Under the pieces are notes generated by a model. It was not told the DNA's origin and ran no database searches. It worked only from the letters and a program-made list of their open reading frames with translations. Position numbers and translations under genes: made by a program. A DNA stretch of 64,000 nt from Rotaria macrura (taxonomy: Eukaryota; Rotifera; Eurotatoria; Philodinida; Philodinidae): positions 1 to 64,000 of the forward strand of contig OENT01000575.1 in the NCBI GenBank assembly GCA_900239685.1. Direction: 5' to 3'. Positions 13,707-26,120 of this stretch are shown one piece after another. Each line of letters opens with the position of its first letter. The stretch's first letter is position 1.

Positions 13707-15356
13707 TCGATGGATTATATTACAATTTTCGTGTATAGAAATTAGTGTACGAACAAGTTATAGAAGGGAAGAATTATATTCTTTACATTGATTGACAATG
13801 GAAAAACGACAAACAAGGCCAAGAGAAATGAACGATAGACTATAGTTATCTATAGTGGGAGCTAGATATTTGTTATCATTTGAAGATATATATTTTTGTT
13901 TTTGTTCATTGTTCGATTGTTATTGCAAAACAGAAAGACGAAAGATAAAACATTTTTATGATTGACTGTATAAATTAGCTTCGTATAGTTTTTTTTCTTC
14001 TTTATAATTACAAAAAAAAAAGCAATCCGTTGTCAATGCAAATCCATATCGATAGTTTGCTATTCGAAAATTAAGACAATCATTCATGATGTGTCATACA
14101 GTATAGAATGTATGTTCTGTGAGAAACTATTACTCATAGTGAGATTCCTCTAGATAGAACGAAGAATTCCGTTGAAAATATTATGAAAGTCAAAGATTAA
14201 TGACTCAGAAAAGTCACATGAGAATTATATTCAATTGAATGCTCACATAATTCATTTTCTCTAGTTTCAAAGTTATTTGATATGTTGATTGTTCTATTTT
14301 AAACGTGGCAACAGTCATGCAATGATCTCAACTAATAATCAAATAAATCTTTGATCCAAAAGAAAAATATGTAGACTTCTCTTAATTAAAATTCTTAAAT
14401 ATTGCGTGTTTTTACTTGCATCAATAAAATTTAGTCAGCATATATATTATCATACGTGTATTAGATGTAACTATTTACTGAAAGATATTTATTTTAATAT
14501 TTTTTACACAAATTTCATATCATATTTATTCGATTTACTTTTTCAATAGTTGAAAACAATCTTGTAGCAAGCTCTTTGTTTTCTGTAATAATCCAGTTAA
14601 GTTCACATGTATAAAACATGAAATGTCCTTGGATTTTCTTCATGAATAAATGTTTCTTTTCATGGTCGTTTGAAGCAGAAATGTCTTTAACTTAAAACTC
14701 GGATGACTACACAGACTTATATGTTGTACTTAAAAAAGGCATGCATAACAAGTAACTTTAATAATTTATCTTAGTAAATCTATAATGGCTCGTAAAAAAC
14801 ATTCTCTATTTTACTCTCAAGGTAAGTTAACTATTTCCCAACGGAATTCTTGCATATATTTCTGTTTACACGAGTCTTGATGTTCCCTATAAGCATGCAA
14901 TGTCAAATCTATCGGAATATATTCATGTATCGCTTATTATTATTAGTTTCTCAGGTTTCTATTTTTTCATCTTCTTTTGGATTAGCAACTTGATTTATAT
15001 GCTGCATGATTAAGTCAAGCAAATTCATCGATATAAGCTTGTCTATTAACCGAACTATTAGCAGAAATAGGACAGAATAAAAAAAAAGTTTTTTTAACAG
15101 ACGCGAGACTTTTTCTCCTCAGTAGAAAGAAAAAATAGTCGAGGAAACAACGAAGAAAAACAAAAATTAACCAAGCTTCACCATAGAGTGCAATGTATGC
15201 AAATGATGTTTCTCGAAAAAAAAAAAGAAGTGGAAACAAAACATACTATTTCCATACTACTGATAACAATAACATAAGTTGAAAAAACGCTTTTATTTTC
15301 CTCTACAATACTCTTTTATTTATTAGACGAGTCAACTGACATAAAATATATTTCAG
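13707..15356. other. Intergenic region, nothing supported
   Basis: AT-rich spacer between the B-box gene and calcium sensor B. No frame longer than about 75 codons and no repeat terminus was recognised. It ends in the TATATTTCAG acceptor-like site (AG at 15355-15356) of the next gene. Confidence 0.55.
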
Positions 15357-15375
15357 ATTAAAAGAAATAAACATC

Positions 15376-18300
15376 ATGGGTGCGACACAGAGTAAAGTCG
15401 ATGATCACGTTTATGAATCCATAGCAAAGTACACCGAACTACGACGAGATGATATTATTGCTTGGGAAGAACGTTTCTTTCAACAATGTGCTCCAGGATC
15501 ATCAACAATGAATAAAGAAGAATTTTGCAAATTTTATCAAGACCTTCGACCATCGGAAAATGTCAAACGCTTGAGTGAAAATGTCTTTCGTGCATTTGAT
15601 TTAGATGGTGATCATGGTATTAGTTTTTCTGAAGTAAGTTTTTTACGAGACATTTGTATTTTTCTTTCTCGTCTAGAATAAGAATTGCAATAAGAAAATT
15701 TTCAAGTTCACAAAAAAAAAAAAAGAAGAAAATATTTGAAAATTCAATTTTCTCTAATGATATAATCTATCGTAATCAGAGATTTTATCATATTATATTC
15801 ACTGAAGTGAATAACTAATGACATTATCATTCGGAAATATATAACTTTTGATTTACAAGAACGTGCCATCATTTCTAGAAAGTTAACATTTGTGATGAAC
15901 TTAATCGAGGCATAGTTTTTTACACTAGAGATGGATGCATGACTGTCTTATTTCTATTATTAGATTTGTAAATCAATTGTTAAAAATTCTCCCAAGTGAT
16001 TGAAACCCGTTAAACAAAAAATAATGTAGTTCTCTTTCTATTTTTACATATATTTCTTTTTCAATGATTTGAATCTATTTGTTATTCGGCAGATATATAA
16101 ATAACATTTGAAGAAACTAAACACAACAGTACTTTAGTCAATAACAACAGATCAAAATATTCGTGATAGTTACTTTCTAATTTCTATTCATAGACGAATG
16201 AAAATCACGTTATAATCATCTATCAAATTTCAAAACCGTATCATGAATTACAATCATTAATAATAAAATTATTTAGAACACAATTGTTCTAAGCAAAATC
16301 TTTCTAGTTGTAAGCGAATAAAAAGAAATACACCTTATGATTTTACATTTCGTCACGAGAGAATCTCATTGGAATGATGTCAAAAGTCTAAAGTAATCAA
16401 TTGACTTTGATAAATGTAGAAAATGCTTAAGAGAATTTCATCCGTCTCATGCATTTAATTGTTCATGTTATTAATATTCTTATTTTTGCCTTGAATACAA
16501 GAAGGAATTCATAATGTTTAACATTATTAAATATGCATCAGTTATTTAATACTAGCATCGAAAGTTAGTTATGATTTAGTTCGATGTAAATATAAAAGTA
16601 CAGTTTGTTTGATTGAAGAATCTTTAAATGTAAACTAGATGATAAATAATAGCAATGAATTCATAGAAACTTTAAAAACAAGAAGAATATGCTCAATTTT
16701 ATTTATTCTTTTTTAATATAGATTGACAGAATTCCATATTTAAATTAATTTTCTATCTAGCTTTTAAGTGTTTCCAAAGCAATGAATAATATAGCAATCT
16801 TCTTAAAAAGGACTATAATTAACTTTCGTAATAAGCAAATTGTATGACGTGAAGGAATATGTTCATTTTGAGCGACATGTGTAACTCGAGTATGTGCATA
16901 ATAGAAAATAAAATTGAAGTAAAAAGAAGGAAGTCTTGCTTTCTTTCATACTTGTGATGACGCAGTTAAATTAACAAGAGTAGCTCTTATTCGTAAATAA
17001 TAAGAAAAAGAAGGCTGATACTATGAATAGATAATAACTAGTATTCAATAAAAACTTGTGATCTTTGATATATGCTCTACCAAGTAATTAATCTACGTGT
17101 CTTTCGAGGTCGAACACGTAATCAACTAGTATTCTATGCATGTTTTAACACTTCAATTAATCATTATAAGTCAGAATCTATGGAGCAGGGCATCTGACCT
17201 GCATGATTTTCATGAATATCTACAACATTTAGTGAACATGAGCAAGTGCAGAAACTCATCTTGTAAATTACGGATGCAGAAAAACTTATGAATCGGAAAT
17301 TCGAGTTTCTAATAAAAAGATTTGTTGAGATTGATATAAAAGAAACAGATCGATGACGTTGTTTTTTTTTCTCCATAAATCCTCGGAGACACGACTGCTA
17401 ACATTGATGAACAAATCATCATGCGACTTGAGAATATTTGGAGTAATTTGAATGTTATAAGGCAAAGATATTATCAGATCGTATGGTTGTTCTCTATCGA
17501 AAAGTTTCTAACAATAAAGAAATTCTTATAATAAATACTACATTTTTTATTCGTCGATAAAATAGTAAGGAAGTAGGCGGAAGTATCAGTTATAGAACTA
17601 ATTTTGTAGATTACGTTATTTTTAATAGTTTTGTGTTGTTTACATTTTATTTCATTTCTGTTTAGCCGAAAAAACTGAATTATTCTCAAAAAGCAGCAAA
17701 CAGAGTTTTTTTAAAAGTAGCAGTGATCACGGTTTGCATTCTATTTTTGCATCATCTAATACGTTTTGTAGAAAAACAGATTATATCAGAAGATGTAGCG
17801 TGAAAAGCTCTACAACTTGTGTACGCCCGTCTGTCTTATAAATCCAATTTTTTTTTAAAAAGAATTCAAAAGTTTCGAATGATTCAATCTCGCCCCATTG
17901 CAAACATGGTTTCGGCAGAATTTTTTAAATCATTTTTTTAAGCAATTAGAATAGGCCTTAGTATGTAATTTGTAAAACTTTTCATGCTGCATCTTCTGAT
18001 ATAATCTGTTTTTTTTTAACAAAACGTAGCCATTTATGCAGTCTCATGTGTTTTTACATACTACTTTTAAATAATTGTGTTTGATGCTTTCTTGAGATTA
18101 AAGCAGTTTTTTTTGGCTAAAATAAAATGCAAACTACACAGTTCGATAGAGAACTATCGATGCTCTATTGAAACGTAGCAGAATAAAAAATTTTTGATGT
18201 TATACAGTAAACTAAACAAAACAATTAAAAATAACTTAATCAACCTGTGTGCATTGTAATGTTGACATAAGTTTGAATGTTTTCCATTTATCTATGAATT

Positions 18301-18642
18301 AATCTAGATTTACTCATTTTTATCTAGTTTCTTATTGCATATGTGGCCACGACGGAAGCACCATTAGAACATAAATTACGATATGCATTCAATGTTTATG
18401 ATCTAGATCATAATTCAATGATTGATCGAGCCGAAATTCTATTTATATTACGTGCCATGTTTCAATTATTAGGTATGAATGATAGTAATACGAATAAATA
18501 TTCATACGAACAATGCGCCGATACAATTATGAAAAGTCTTGATAGTGATGAAGATCAACGGATATCGAAAGAAGAATTTATTCAAGGTTTATTAAAAGAT
18601 TCTTTTCTTCAAAGTCTTATGAATCCTTTTCAAAGCACTTAA
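15376..18642 (+). CDS. Neuronal calcium sensor family EF-hand protein (paralog B)
   Basis: Two coding exons, 15376-15633 and 18328-18642, give 190 aa, the standard family length. The donor is GAA|GTAAGT and the acceptor TTTATCTAG; the join reads FSE-FLIAYVATTEAP in frame. The N-terminus MGATQSK suits myristoylation. EF1 has CAPG in place of CPxG and is disabled. EF2 (DLDGDHGISFSE), EF3 (DLDHNSMIDRAE) and EF4 (DSDEDQRISKEE) all keep acidic or Asn ligands at 1, 3 and 5 and Glu at 12, so three sites look functional, unlike paralog A. The 2694-bp intron contains a foldback repeat. A poly(A) signal AATAAA starts 8 nt after the stop (18650-18655). The acceptor-like TATATTTCAG ends 19 nt before the ATG. 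The two sensors are clearly diverged from each other. Confidence 0.9.
17630..18145. repeat. Imperfect inverted repeat (foldback) in calcium sensor B intron
   Basis: The left arm (about 17630-17810) is repeated in reverse complement in the right arm (about 17975-18145). Clearest matching segments are the ACGTTTTGTAGAAAAACAG side with the run around ATTATATCAGAAGATG, against CATCTTCTGATATAAT followed by a T run and ACAAAACGT. An outer block containing GTTTACATTTTATTTC pairs with the GTTTGCATTTTATTTT complement. The spacer is roughly 165 bp. Outer boundaries and any target duplication are unclear. It is probably a decayed non-autonomous transposon. Confidence 0.65.
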
Positions 18643-21227
18643 CAATTTCAATAAAAATAGTCATATATTTTTCTTTTGCAATGCATGATTGTCGTATTGT
18701 ACTGTATTGTATGTTTATGTGATTGAATATTTTACATGACAAATCCAAATGATACTCAATAACTTAAATCTTGAGATATCTACGGAAGATTCCATCTACT
18801 TTTGAACAATAAAGAAGTGAACCTAATTTCTACAGAATAAAAATCTGAATTTTAATATATAGTTGCTCTTGTTAATTATAGAAATTCTATCAATGATCTA
18901 ATGGATTTTTTTCACTATGATTTTATTTTATCGGTAAGTAATGCTTTGAATTAATAGTTCATCGAATATTGGAAAATTCTACGGTATGTTTGCATAACCT
19001 TGGTGATCAAACAGGAAAACAAATATTATTTCTCATTATGAAATGAAATTGACATACATTCATTCATGTCAAATTTACATTTTAGTCAAAATTATTCAAT
19101 GGTTTTTAATGTTAAAGCAATTCATGAAATGACTTTGATTAAAATATAATTTCTTATGAATGAATTCAAATAGATCGAAGAATAAATTAGTTGCATCTTG
19201 TATAATGCAAAGAGGATCAACAGTCCTACTTTTCTTATATCCAACGAAGTGAAATGAATGTGATATTGAGTATTCTGAAATGTGCCATCATCATCAAGTA
19301 ACCCATGACATTGAACTTGTGTAATTTCGTTTGAAAACTAATGGACAAGAGTATTGAGTTTCATAGAAGTCGCTGTTCTATTCTTTATGAGATGCAAGAA
19401 AGAAGTTTGTATTGACATTAATAAAGTATACATCGTGAACGAGTAATATGTTGTGAGATCTTCTATGAGTTATGCTTGATAGACAGATTGTGAACTTAGT
19501 CTAGCATTTCCGTCGGATAAAATTCTATGACATGAATTTGCTATCGAGAAGTTCTAAAATTGATTTACAATTGAATAAAACACAACTCGTTACCCTTAAC
19601 TTTCTATGGACATGAATTTGTGATCTTAAATATTTTCGTGTGCTTCTCACTAGAATTATTACTTCCCGAATGAATCAATTCGATCCTTTGGGAAAATAAT
19701 CCTATCAGAAACCGGAGCACAGAATTAATCTCGTATCTTACGGTTTAATTCAATACTAACTAGTGTCTGATACCAATGGTAACGGTGGCTCATGTCAGAG
19801 CATTGTGGCTGAAATGCAATTCATAATTAATACGCTTGAATGGTTGTCGAACTCATTCGTTGGTGGAATAAATTCACCAAGGTTGAATAGTTAGTGATAG
19901 AATATTTATCAGTACGTCATAATTGTTGGTTTTTGTAATGTACTGAAATGAATTGTTTGATTCATTAAGATTGTACATAGATGTCGCTAGTAAAAAGTCT
20001 ATATATGCTATATAGTCAAATTAATCAAGAAACCCCAGTTTGCTTCCTCTGGAATTACACCATTAATTCATATCTTATTTCAGACGTGTTCTATCGAACG
20101 TTCTAATGAATATCTGAGAATCGTCTGGACACTCTTGAGATGATTTTTTTAATGATAGACAATATAACAAGAAAATATTTGATAGTTGCATATCTGGAAG
20201 TCGTTAAGCACTATCGATGGCTTGCAATATTACCATGGTATTACAGATAAATATGCGCCAAGCAGTTTTTTTTTATTTAATTAGTTTTCTATTCTACGGC
20301 GTTGATCTATTTCATGACGAGAATAATGCATATTTTCTTTGCGTAGACAGACACTTCAAGTACAATGGTAAAAGTACACTCGTAGTAAATGTTTCGAGAA
20401 GTGTGGGAAAAGAAAATTCTTCTTATGATTAGGATGCATATTTCATAAGAATGATAAGCAGAGAAGAACCGAACAGTTCTCGAAATCCGTGAGTCCTTGT
20501 TTTCCATTGCCCAATACTTTCATGAAATGTTAGATGATGATCCAATGAAATCGGTGAATTATTAAAAAAGCAAGAAAACATGATTGAGTCAAATATGAAT
20601 CACTTCTGATTGACAAATAACACTCACAACTGATCGATGCACAATTTCTGTCACACTCTGATAATGCTAGATTTGTTACAGAATAAAAGAGAACAATCTA
20701 AATATAGGTCTACGTACTTCGGTGTTGATATAAAACTCAATTCATGTTAATGACTTAGCCCTTTTTTTTTATTTATATTGAAAGAAAGTACCTGATTTGA
20801 AAAATAAATTCTATTTGTTGAGTTTCCTTTGTTAGTGTGTCGTTATGTATAATTTAAAAATAGTAAAAATTCAAGTGATCACGCCTGATTATGTAAAGTT
20901 TTCATTTCATAATAATACGTACCTTTATTGCCAAGTGTCGACATATAAGACACCTTCTACTTTTACCTTTACACGTAAAAGAATCATCTGTGAGAATGAG
21001 ATTATTTTTTTTTCTATGAATTTGTAATTTATATTCATATATTTAACCGTATTTGCCAGATTTCGAAAAATTCAATTTTCAAGTCGAAAGAATAAATGCA
21101 TGTTTTTTCTCATGCGGAATAAGATAAGATTTTTGACCAGAAAAAAAGAATACGTGTCAAAGAAAAGAATAAGACACGAGCTCCATTTACTTAGTTTATA
21201 ATATAGATTTCACAGTTGTTCGTAAAA
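18643..21227. other. Intergenic region, nothing supported
   Basis: AT-rich spacer between convergent genes (calcium sensor B on +, MVB12 on -), so it contains both 3' UTRs. Frames at 20217-20432 and 20307-20507 are short, overlap each other on opposite strands and show no domain. No repeat was recognised. Confidence 0.5.
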
Positions 21228-22838
21228 TCAAAGTGAAGATCGTTCAAGACTAAAGTTATAATCATAAACTTGTTCAATATCGTACATTGAAAGAATTCGG
21301 AACGAATCTAATCCAGCTAAATTATTTGCCCCATTTTGATTTGTCATCAGATATTTTGGATTAATCGAAAACGGAATACCTTCGAGTATGTCTTTTTCAT
21401 CATGTTTTTTTGGTAGTGTATTTCCGTATACATTTTCTGTTGTGTTATTACTATATTGAGAATTATAATAAAGTTGATGATTGATGGGACCAGGATTGAT
21501 ATTTGATGAAACTTGTGATGGTGGTGCTCGGAATGGTGGCACCATACCTTCTTTAATACACATTTGTAAACCATTAATTTCACCAATTAGAGTATATGAT
21601 GGTGGTGGCCGTTTTGAGCGATAAAGGAATACAATATCACATACACAATTTATACCTGCTTGTCGTTCAACCATTTTAACACATATTATCCGTTTAACGG
21701 TACCTTTCACATGTGTATCTACTGTTTCTGTTAACCCAACGTAATTTAATGGGGGTGCATCACGTTCATTGACAAGTTTAATATCTTGTAAAACATCTTG
21801 TCTATTGCTGACAAATGGAAATATACGTGTAATACAAAGAAAACGATCTTTACGTTCAAGTAAAGAATCACTCATTAGATCCGCATCACGTAATGGTTCA
21901 TCCATAACTAGAATAGAGAAAAAACGAATGTCTATTTGATTCAAATTCTTGAAAATATTATGTAATTAAAATTTTCGATAACAAAGGTTCTTTTTTAGCC
22001 TAGGACATTCAACATCGAACACAATAGTTGATCGATGTATAATTTTAGAGAACTCTAGCAAGCATCCAACTATTAAAACAGTTACTGATAAAAATCTTTC
22101 AAGTGGGCTAATAGGAATTTTCCTGTTGTGTAGCATCAAAAGTTAGAACTATTCAGGTTTTGTTCTTTATTGAACTTTAGTTGACAATTAAAAACAGCGC
22201 GTATCCTATTGAAATCATTCATATTTTTTTTGTGGATGTTTAAACAATATGATCTATAATCTTAAGAGAACAAGTTTAAAGTTGAATCGATTTATAGGCT
22301 CATCCTGTAAATAATATCGTATGATGAAAGAACAAATGATCCACAAAAATAGTAGTGAAAATTTCAAACATTATTTATTTTGACAACAGATTTCGTTTAC
22401 GATTCATTATTATAATCATTAGAAAACAGCCAAAATCTCAAGGAAGAGACCAGATTTGTTTTTGTCGGATATTGCATTAACATATCAAAAGAAAAGAATC
22501 GCGTCAGTCTCTGGGGAAATCCAATTCATCGAGAAACAAACATACATCATCTATAAAATATTTCAGCTTCTCAATTAAATTCATTTGAAATATTTCCTGA
22601 TCAAATTCTTATATTCTTAGGTCACGAGTTCAAACTCTTCACATGACTTTTTCTTACGATCGTATACCGAAGCACAATATAAATCAAAATACAGTTAAAT
22701 ATTTGACGTACATTACTACTTTTCGAATTGGCTATTACCTTTTCGAATACAATTATAGCCAGTTGGTACATTGCTGGGCTTTGTGATAAGACAAATACCA
22801 GTGATAGGTAAATTAGTATCATTCATGGCTGATGACAT
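21228..22838 (-). CDS. MVB12: ESCRT-I subunit MVB12 (MABP + UMA domains)
   Basis: Two exons on the minus strand, 22838-22739 then 21907-21228, give 259 aa. The first exon encodes MSSAMNDTNLPITGICLITK and continues to NCIRK with a phase-1 donor (AAAG|GTAATAGC). The second begins after TTCTCTATTCTAG and continues VMDEPLRDADLMSD. Together they form the MABP domain (about residues 9-150): the PITGI start, DADL, CITR, ETVDTHVKGT, CVKM, CDIVFL and PPPSYTLIGEINGL blocks match what I know of MVB12A/B. The C-terminus DEKDILEGIPFSINPKYL to YDIEQVYDYNFSLE is the UMA domain that contacts the ESCRT-I core. The family acts in endosomal sorting of ubiquitinated cargo; MABP binds acidic membranes. The start is chosen as the first ATG after an acceptor-like CAACCACAG (AG at 22885-22884). 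The frame stays open upstream, so a longer N-terminus is possible. Confidence 0.87.
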
Positions 22839-22883
22839 GTTAATTTCTTCACTATTTACAATATCAAAAGAATTTTGTTGTTG

Positions 22884-24207
22884 CTGTGGTTGAGAAAAGA
22901 GTGCATTTGGTAACGAAAATAAAAAACTTGATATGGTTGCCAGTGTGACGTTTTTAAGAGGTAGCTTGAGATAGATATATGTATTGACTTAGATGAATAA
23001 TTTTGATTTTTACTTTGCTTATGAATAGCGTGACGCATCCATATTAATATGATTGGTTACACATTCATTCAATGAGATGCAAAGATATTCATACGAATAT
23101 TTTATCTAGATTTTTTTATCGATAATAATTTTCGTATATTTTTAAACGCCTAATACTTAACCCTATCGATTCATCATACATTTATAGACATAGACATAAT
23201 CGACAAGTACTCAAAGTAGGAAGTCTTTCTTTTTTTTTTCGACTTATATTATGAAATCATCATAAACAACATTTACAAACCCATTAATAAACTGTACATC
23301 GTCAAGTAAAATAGAGTCATATAGAAAAATAGATAAACGTGATTGATATACACATTTTGTTTTTATACCTTGTTAGATAATAGATGTCGACGATAAATGC
23401 AGTCTATAGATTCAGACTATTTCTAATCACACTCAATTTCATATTCAGTAGGTTCGTCGTTTACAGTGATTAGTACTACCAACTGACGCATGTCATTATT
23501 TGAATTCATCCTTTCTTTTGTGTTTAGTATAAATCTCAATCGTATTATTACATGTATATCGATTTAACATCAAGAGTTCTATATTAATCTAGTTTGTTTT
23601 TTGTTTTGATTAATTCAGTTTAGTTTGAAACAATGTTATTCCCTTGAGATATTCAATAAAATATGGTTATAGTTTTTTTTTTCTTCTAAATTACATAAAT
23701 GAGATAAAATAGTTTTATTTTTAATATGTTTATCGAAAGTTTCGATTGCAATGTTAAATATATTATTTTCGTATTTGTCGAGTATAAAACGCAGGATTTG
23801 TTATATTTTTTTTCTTGTCCTGACAAAAATTTATCTCTTAAAATGGCAGATAATAATAACTAGAAGAAGAAAAGCCCAGTTATTCATTTTTCTTCCTTTT
23901 TTTCCTTTCTCCGTCCAAAGATATCATTTAGGAAGAAGCCAAGCAGCATTCTACCAGCTAGTCCACGTTTTTCTATCAGAAAAGACAGAAAGCGAGAGCA
24001 AAGAGAAAAGTATGGCTCGTTGTGCACACACGTTTCGCACAACGATATACAAGTGGAGGCAATAATTACACATTTTCTTTGTTTATTTTCACGCATATGC
24101 TGTATACTTTTTCTTCGTACATATCCACATAGATACATCCACATATATAGAATACATCCCGCGCCAAATTACATATGTTTATTGATTAGACATATTTTCT
24201 TTCATAG
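22884..24207. other. Intergenic region between divergent genes
   Basis: Shared upstream region of MVB12 (-) and the RG-rich gene (+), so it should contain both promoters. Overlapping opposite-strand frames at 23751-24391 have no domain and are poly-T/poly-A driven. The right edge is the acceptor-like TTTCTTTCATAG that ends at 24207. No specific promoter motif is claimed. Confidence 0.5.
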
Positions 24208-24216
24208 ATTTTATTT

Positions 24217-26120
24217 ATGTCTAATCAACAAAATAACCATATCCAATTGGACGATGACGTTCAAGAGATACAACCGCTACCGACACAACGCTCAAGAAAT
24301 TTTTATCGTAAACGACCTGGTTCGAAAGTTTTGTTTTCTGTTTTTTTTTTCATTTCTAATTTCAAATTCTAATTTAAATATGAACAGGTAGCGAACGACA
24401 AAATCAAGATTTAGGAGAAGATGAAAATCGAACACCGTATGATGATGATATTCAACGATCGAATAATCCCGATGAGAACGATAATCATGTGAATAATATA
24501 CGAGGTATTTTAATATTCGTTGATTTAGATAAAACAGTCTATATCAATATTGAATAGGTCGCGGTGGTCGAGGTGGAGGTTTTCGACGTTTTCGTGGTAC
24601 TGATTTTTTGTTCATCATAAATAATTTACATACAATTATTCGCAATGTAAAATATATTTTATACTTAGGTCGAGGACGCTTCTTTCGTAGTCTACCATTC
24701 TATGGTGATTTTCATCGACATTATTCACCCTATACAAATTATATGAATGGCCGGGGAGGTAATTGTTTGTAATGATAATAATAATAAAAGATCGAACTAA
24801 TTTAATGGTGTCTTTTCAAGGAGTTTTTATCCCTGCAGGTGGATATTATGGTCCACCATATTATGGCGGTGATGATCCATCGGAACAAGAAGGTATGTTT
24901 GATCAACCAATGCGCCGTAATCGAGGCTTTCGTGGTGGTCAAGGACGTGGTAGAAGACGAGGTCAAATAACAAAAAATGAACCGTTTGTGTTGTTTTATT
25001 TTTTAGTGAAAGAAAAAGCAAAAATCTCTATGATTTATTTCTAGTACTGATAATAATACGAATAATGATCAAACACAAGGTGATAATATTGATAAACCTA
25101 AGCGTCCCAATTCAAAACGTCGTCAACGTAGACAACGACAAAATAATGAAAATGGTACAAGCACCGTTACGGAACAACAAACTGATGGGTACGAAAAATA
25201 ACTCTTCATATTGTTTTATTTTCAAATTATCTATTTATATTTTCATATAAAGTCCTGTGACAGATGATCAACCTCAAGAAGAAAGTAATCAAGGTTCAGC
25301 AGTCCGTCAACAACGAAAGAAATCTAATCGACAGTAGGAATCAATGATTGTTTGATTTAGTATTGTTTCTGTTTTCTAAAATAAGACGACGTCGTCAGAA
25401 TAGGAATGCAAGTCAAAATGGAAATGAAACGGAGGAACGACCAAATTCGAATCAAACAAGAAAACCCAAAGATGATGAAACAATAGTGAAGAATCTTGTT
25501 CGTTTTATGGTAAATAAAGTTGCTCGTCGTTTAGCACCAAGATATCGACGATCAAGTCGTCCAAAAACTAAAGAAGCAACTGATAATAATACTAATACTG
25601 ATATTGAAAAACCACAAACACGTAATGCTCAACGTGGCCGACGTGGTAGCGGTCGACATAGCAATGGTTATTTCATGGAACACGGTATGTTAATTCAACT
25701 GTCAATGTTTTCAAAGAATCAATCTTTCACATTTAGATTATTATGATCCGTATGGCATGACTTCGTATTACTATGGAATGTATTATGGTTATCCTAGTCG
25801 AGGATATGGTAGACGTGGTATGTTTTTGTTGATGAAAATATGTTGAGTTTTTTTTTAATCGTCAAGGTCGTGGTGGACGAGGTCGTGGACGCGGACGTTT
25901 TCGATCACGTGGTGGAGAAGCTAATAAAGAGAATCAGCCGCAACATAACAGTGAACAAGGAAAACCTGAAGGTAAAATTGAATGAATTCATTTGTTTTTC
26001 TTCTAGTTGAATTGTTTTCGAATAGACTCCAATCCAACTGAAGACAATTTACAAACTAAAATAGGAATAAGTGAACAAGTCAATCAATCATCAACGAATG
26101 GTGATTTAAATCAATCATAG
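24217..26120 (+). CDS. RG/RGG-rich low-complexity protein, putative RNA-binding
   Basis: Eleven exons give 438 aa: 24217-24319, 24388-24504, 24558-24596, 24669-24758, 24821-24983, 25045-25188, 25253-25333, 25386-25684, 25737-25817, 25867-25971, 26026-26120. Every join keeps frame; the first donor (G|GTTCGA) and the fifth (ACC|GTTTGT) are weak and least certain. The protein has an acidic Asn/Asp-rich N-terminus, RGRGGRGGGFRRFRGRGR, a Tyr/Gly/Pro patch (GGYYGPPYYGG), basic Arg clusters, a second Tyr patch (YYYGMYYGYPSRGYGRR), RGGRGRGRGRFRSRGG, then an Asn/Gln-rich tail with ENQP. The composition resembles the C-terminal half of Y-box proteins or other RGG mRNP proteins, but I see no cold-shock, RRM or KH domain, so the family is not assigned. 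RG motifs are usual arginine-methylation sites. Acceptor-like site 9 nt before the ATG; AATAAA at 26378-26383. Confidence 0.8.

Noticed and set aside
24310..24330. GGTTCGA, resembling a tRNA T-loop
   Set aside because: No acceptor stem, anticodon arm or D-arm around it; it is the exon 1 donor region of the RG-rich gene.
23751..24391. Overlapping frames on both strands upstream of the RG-rich gene
   Set aside because: They overlap on opposite strands, are low-complexity and contain no domain; the plus-strand one reads across the real first exon in another frame.
24217..26120. Calling the RG-rich gene a Y-box (YBX) protein
   Set aside because: No cold-shock domain is found in any frame between MVB12 and this gene; similarity rests on composition only.
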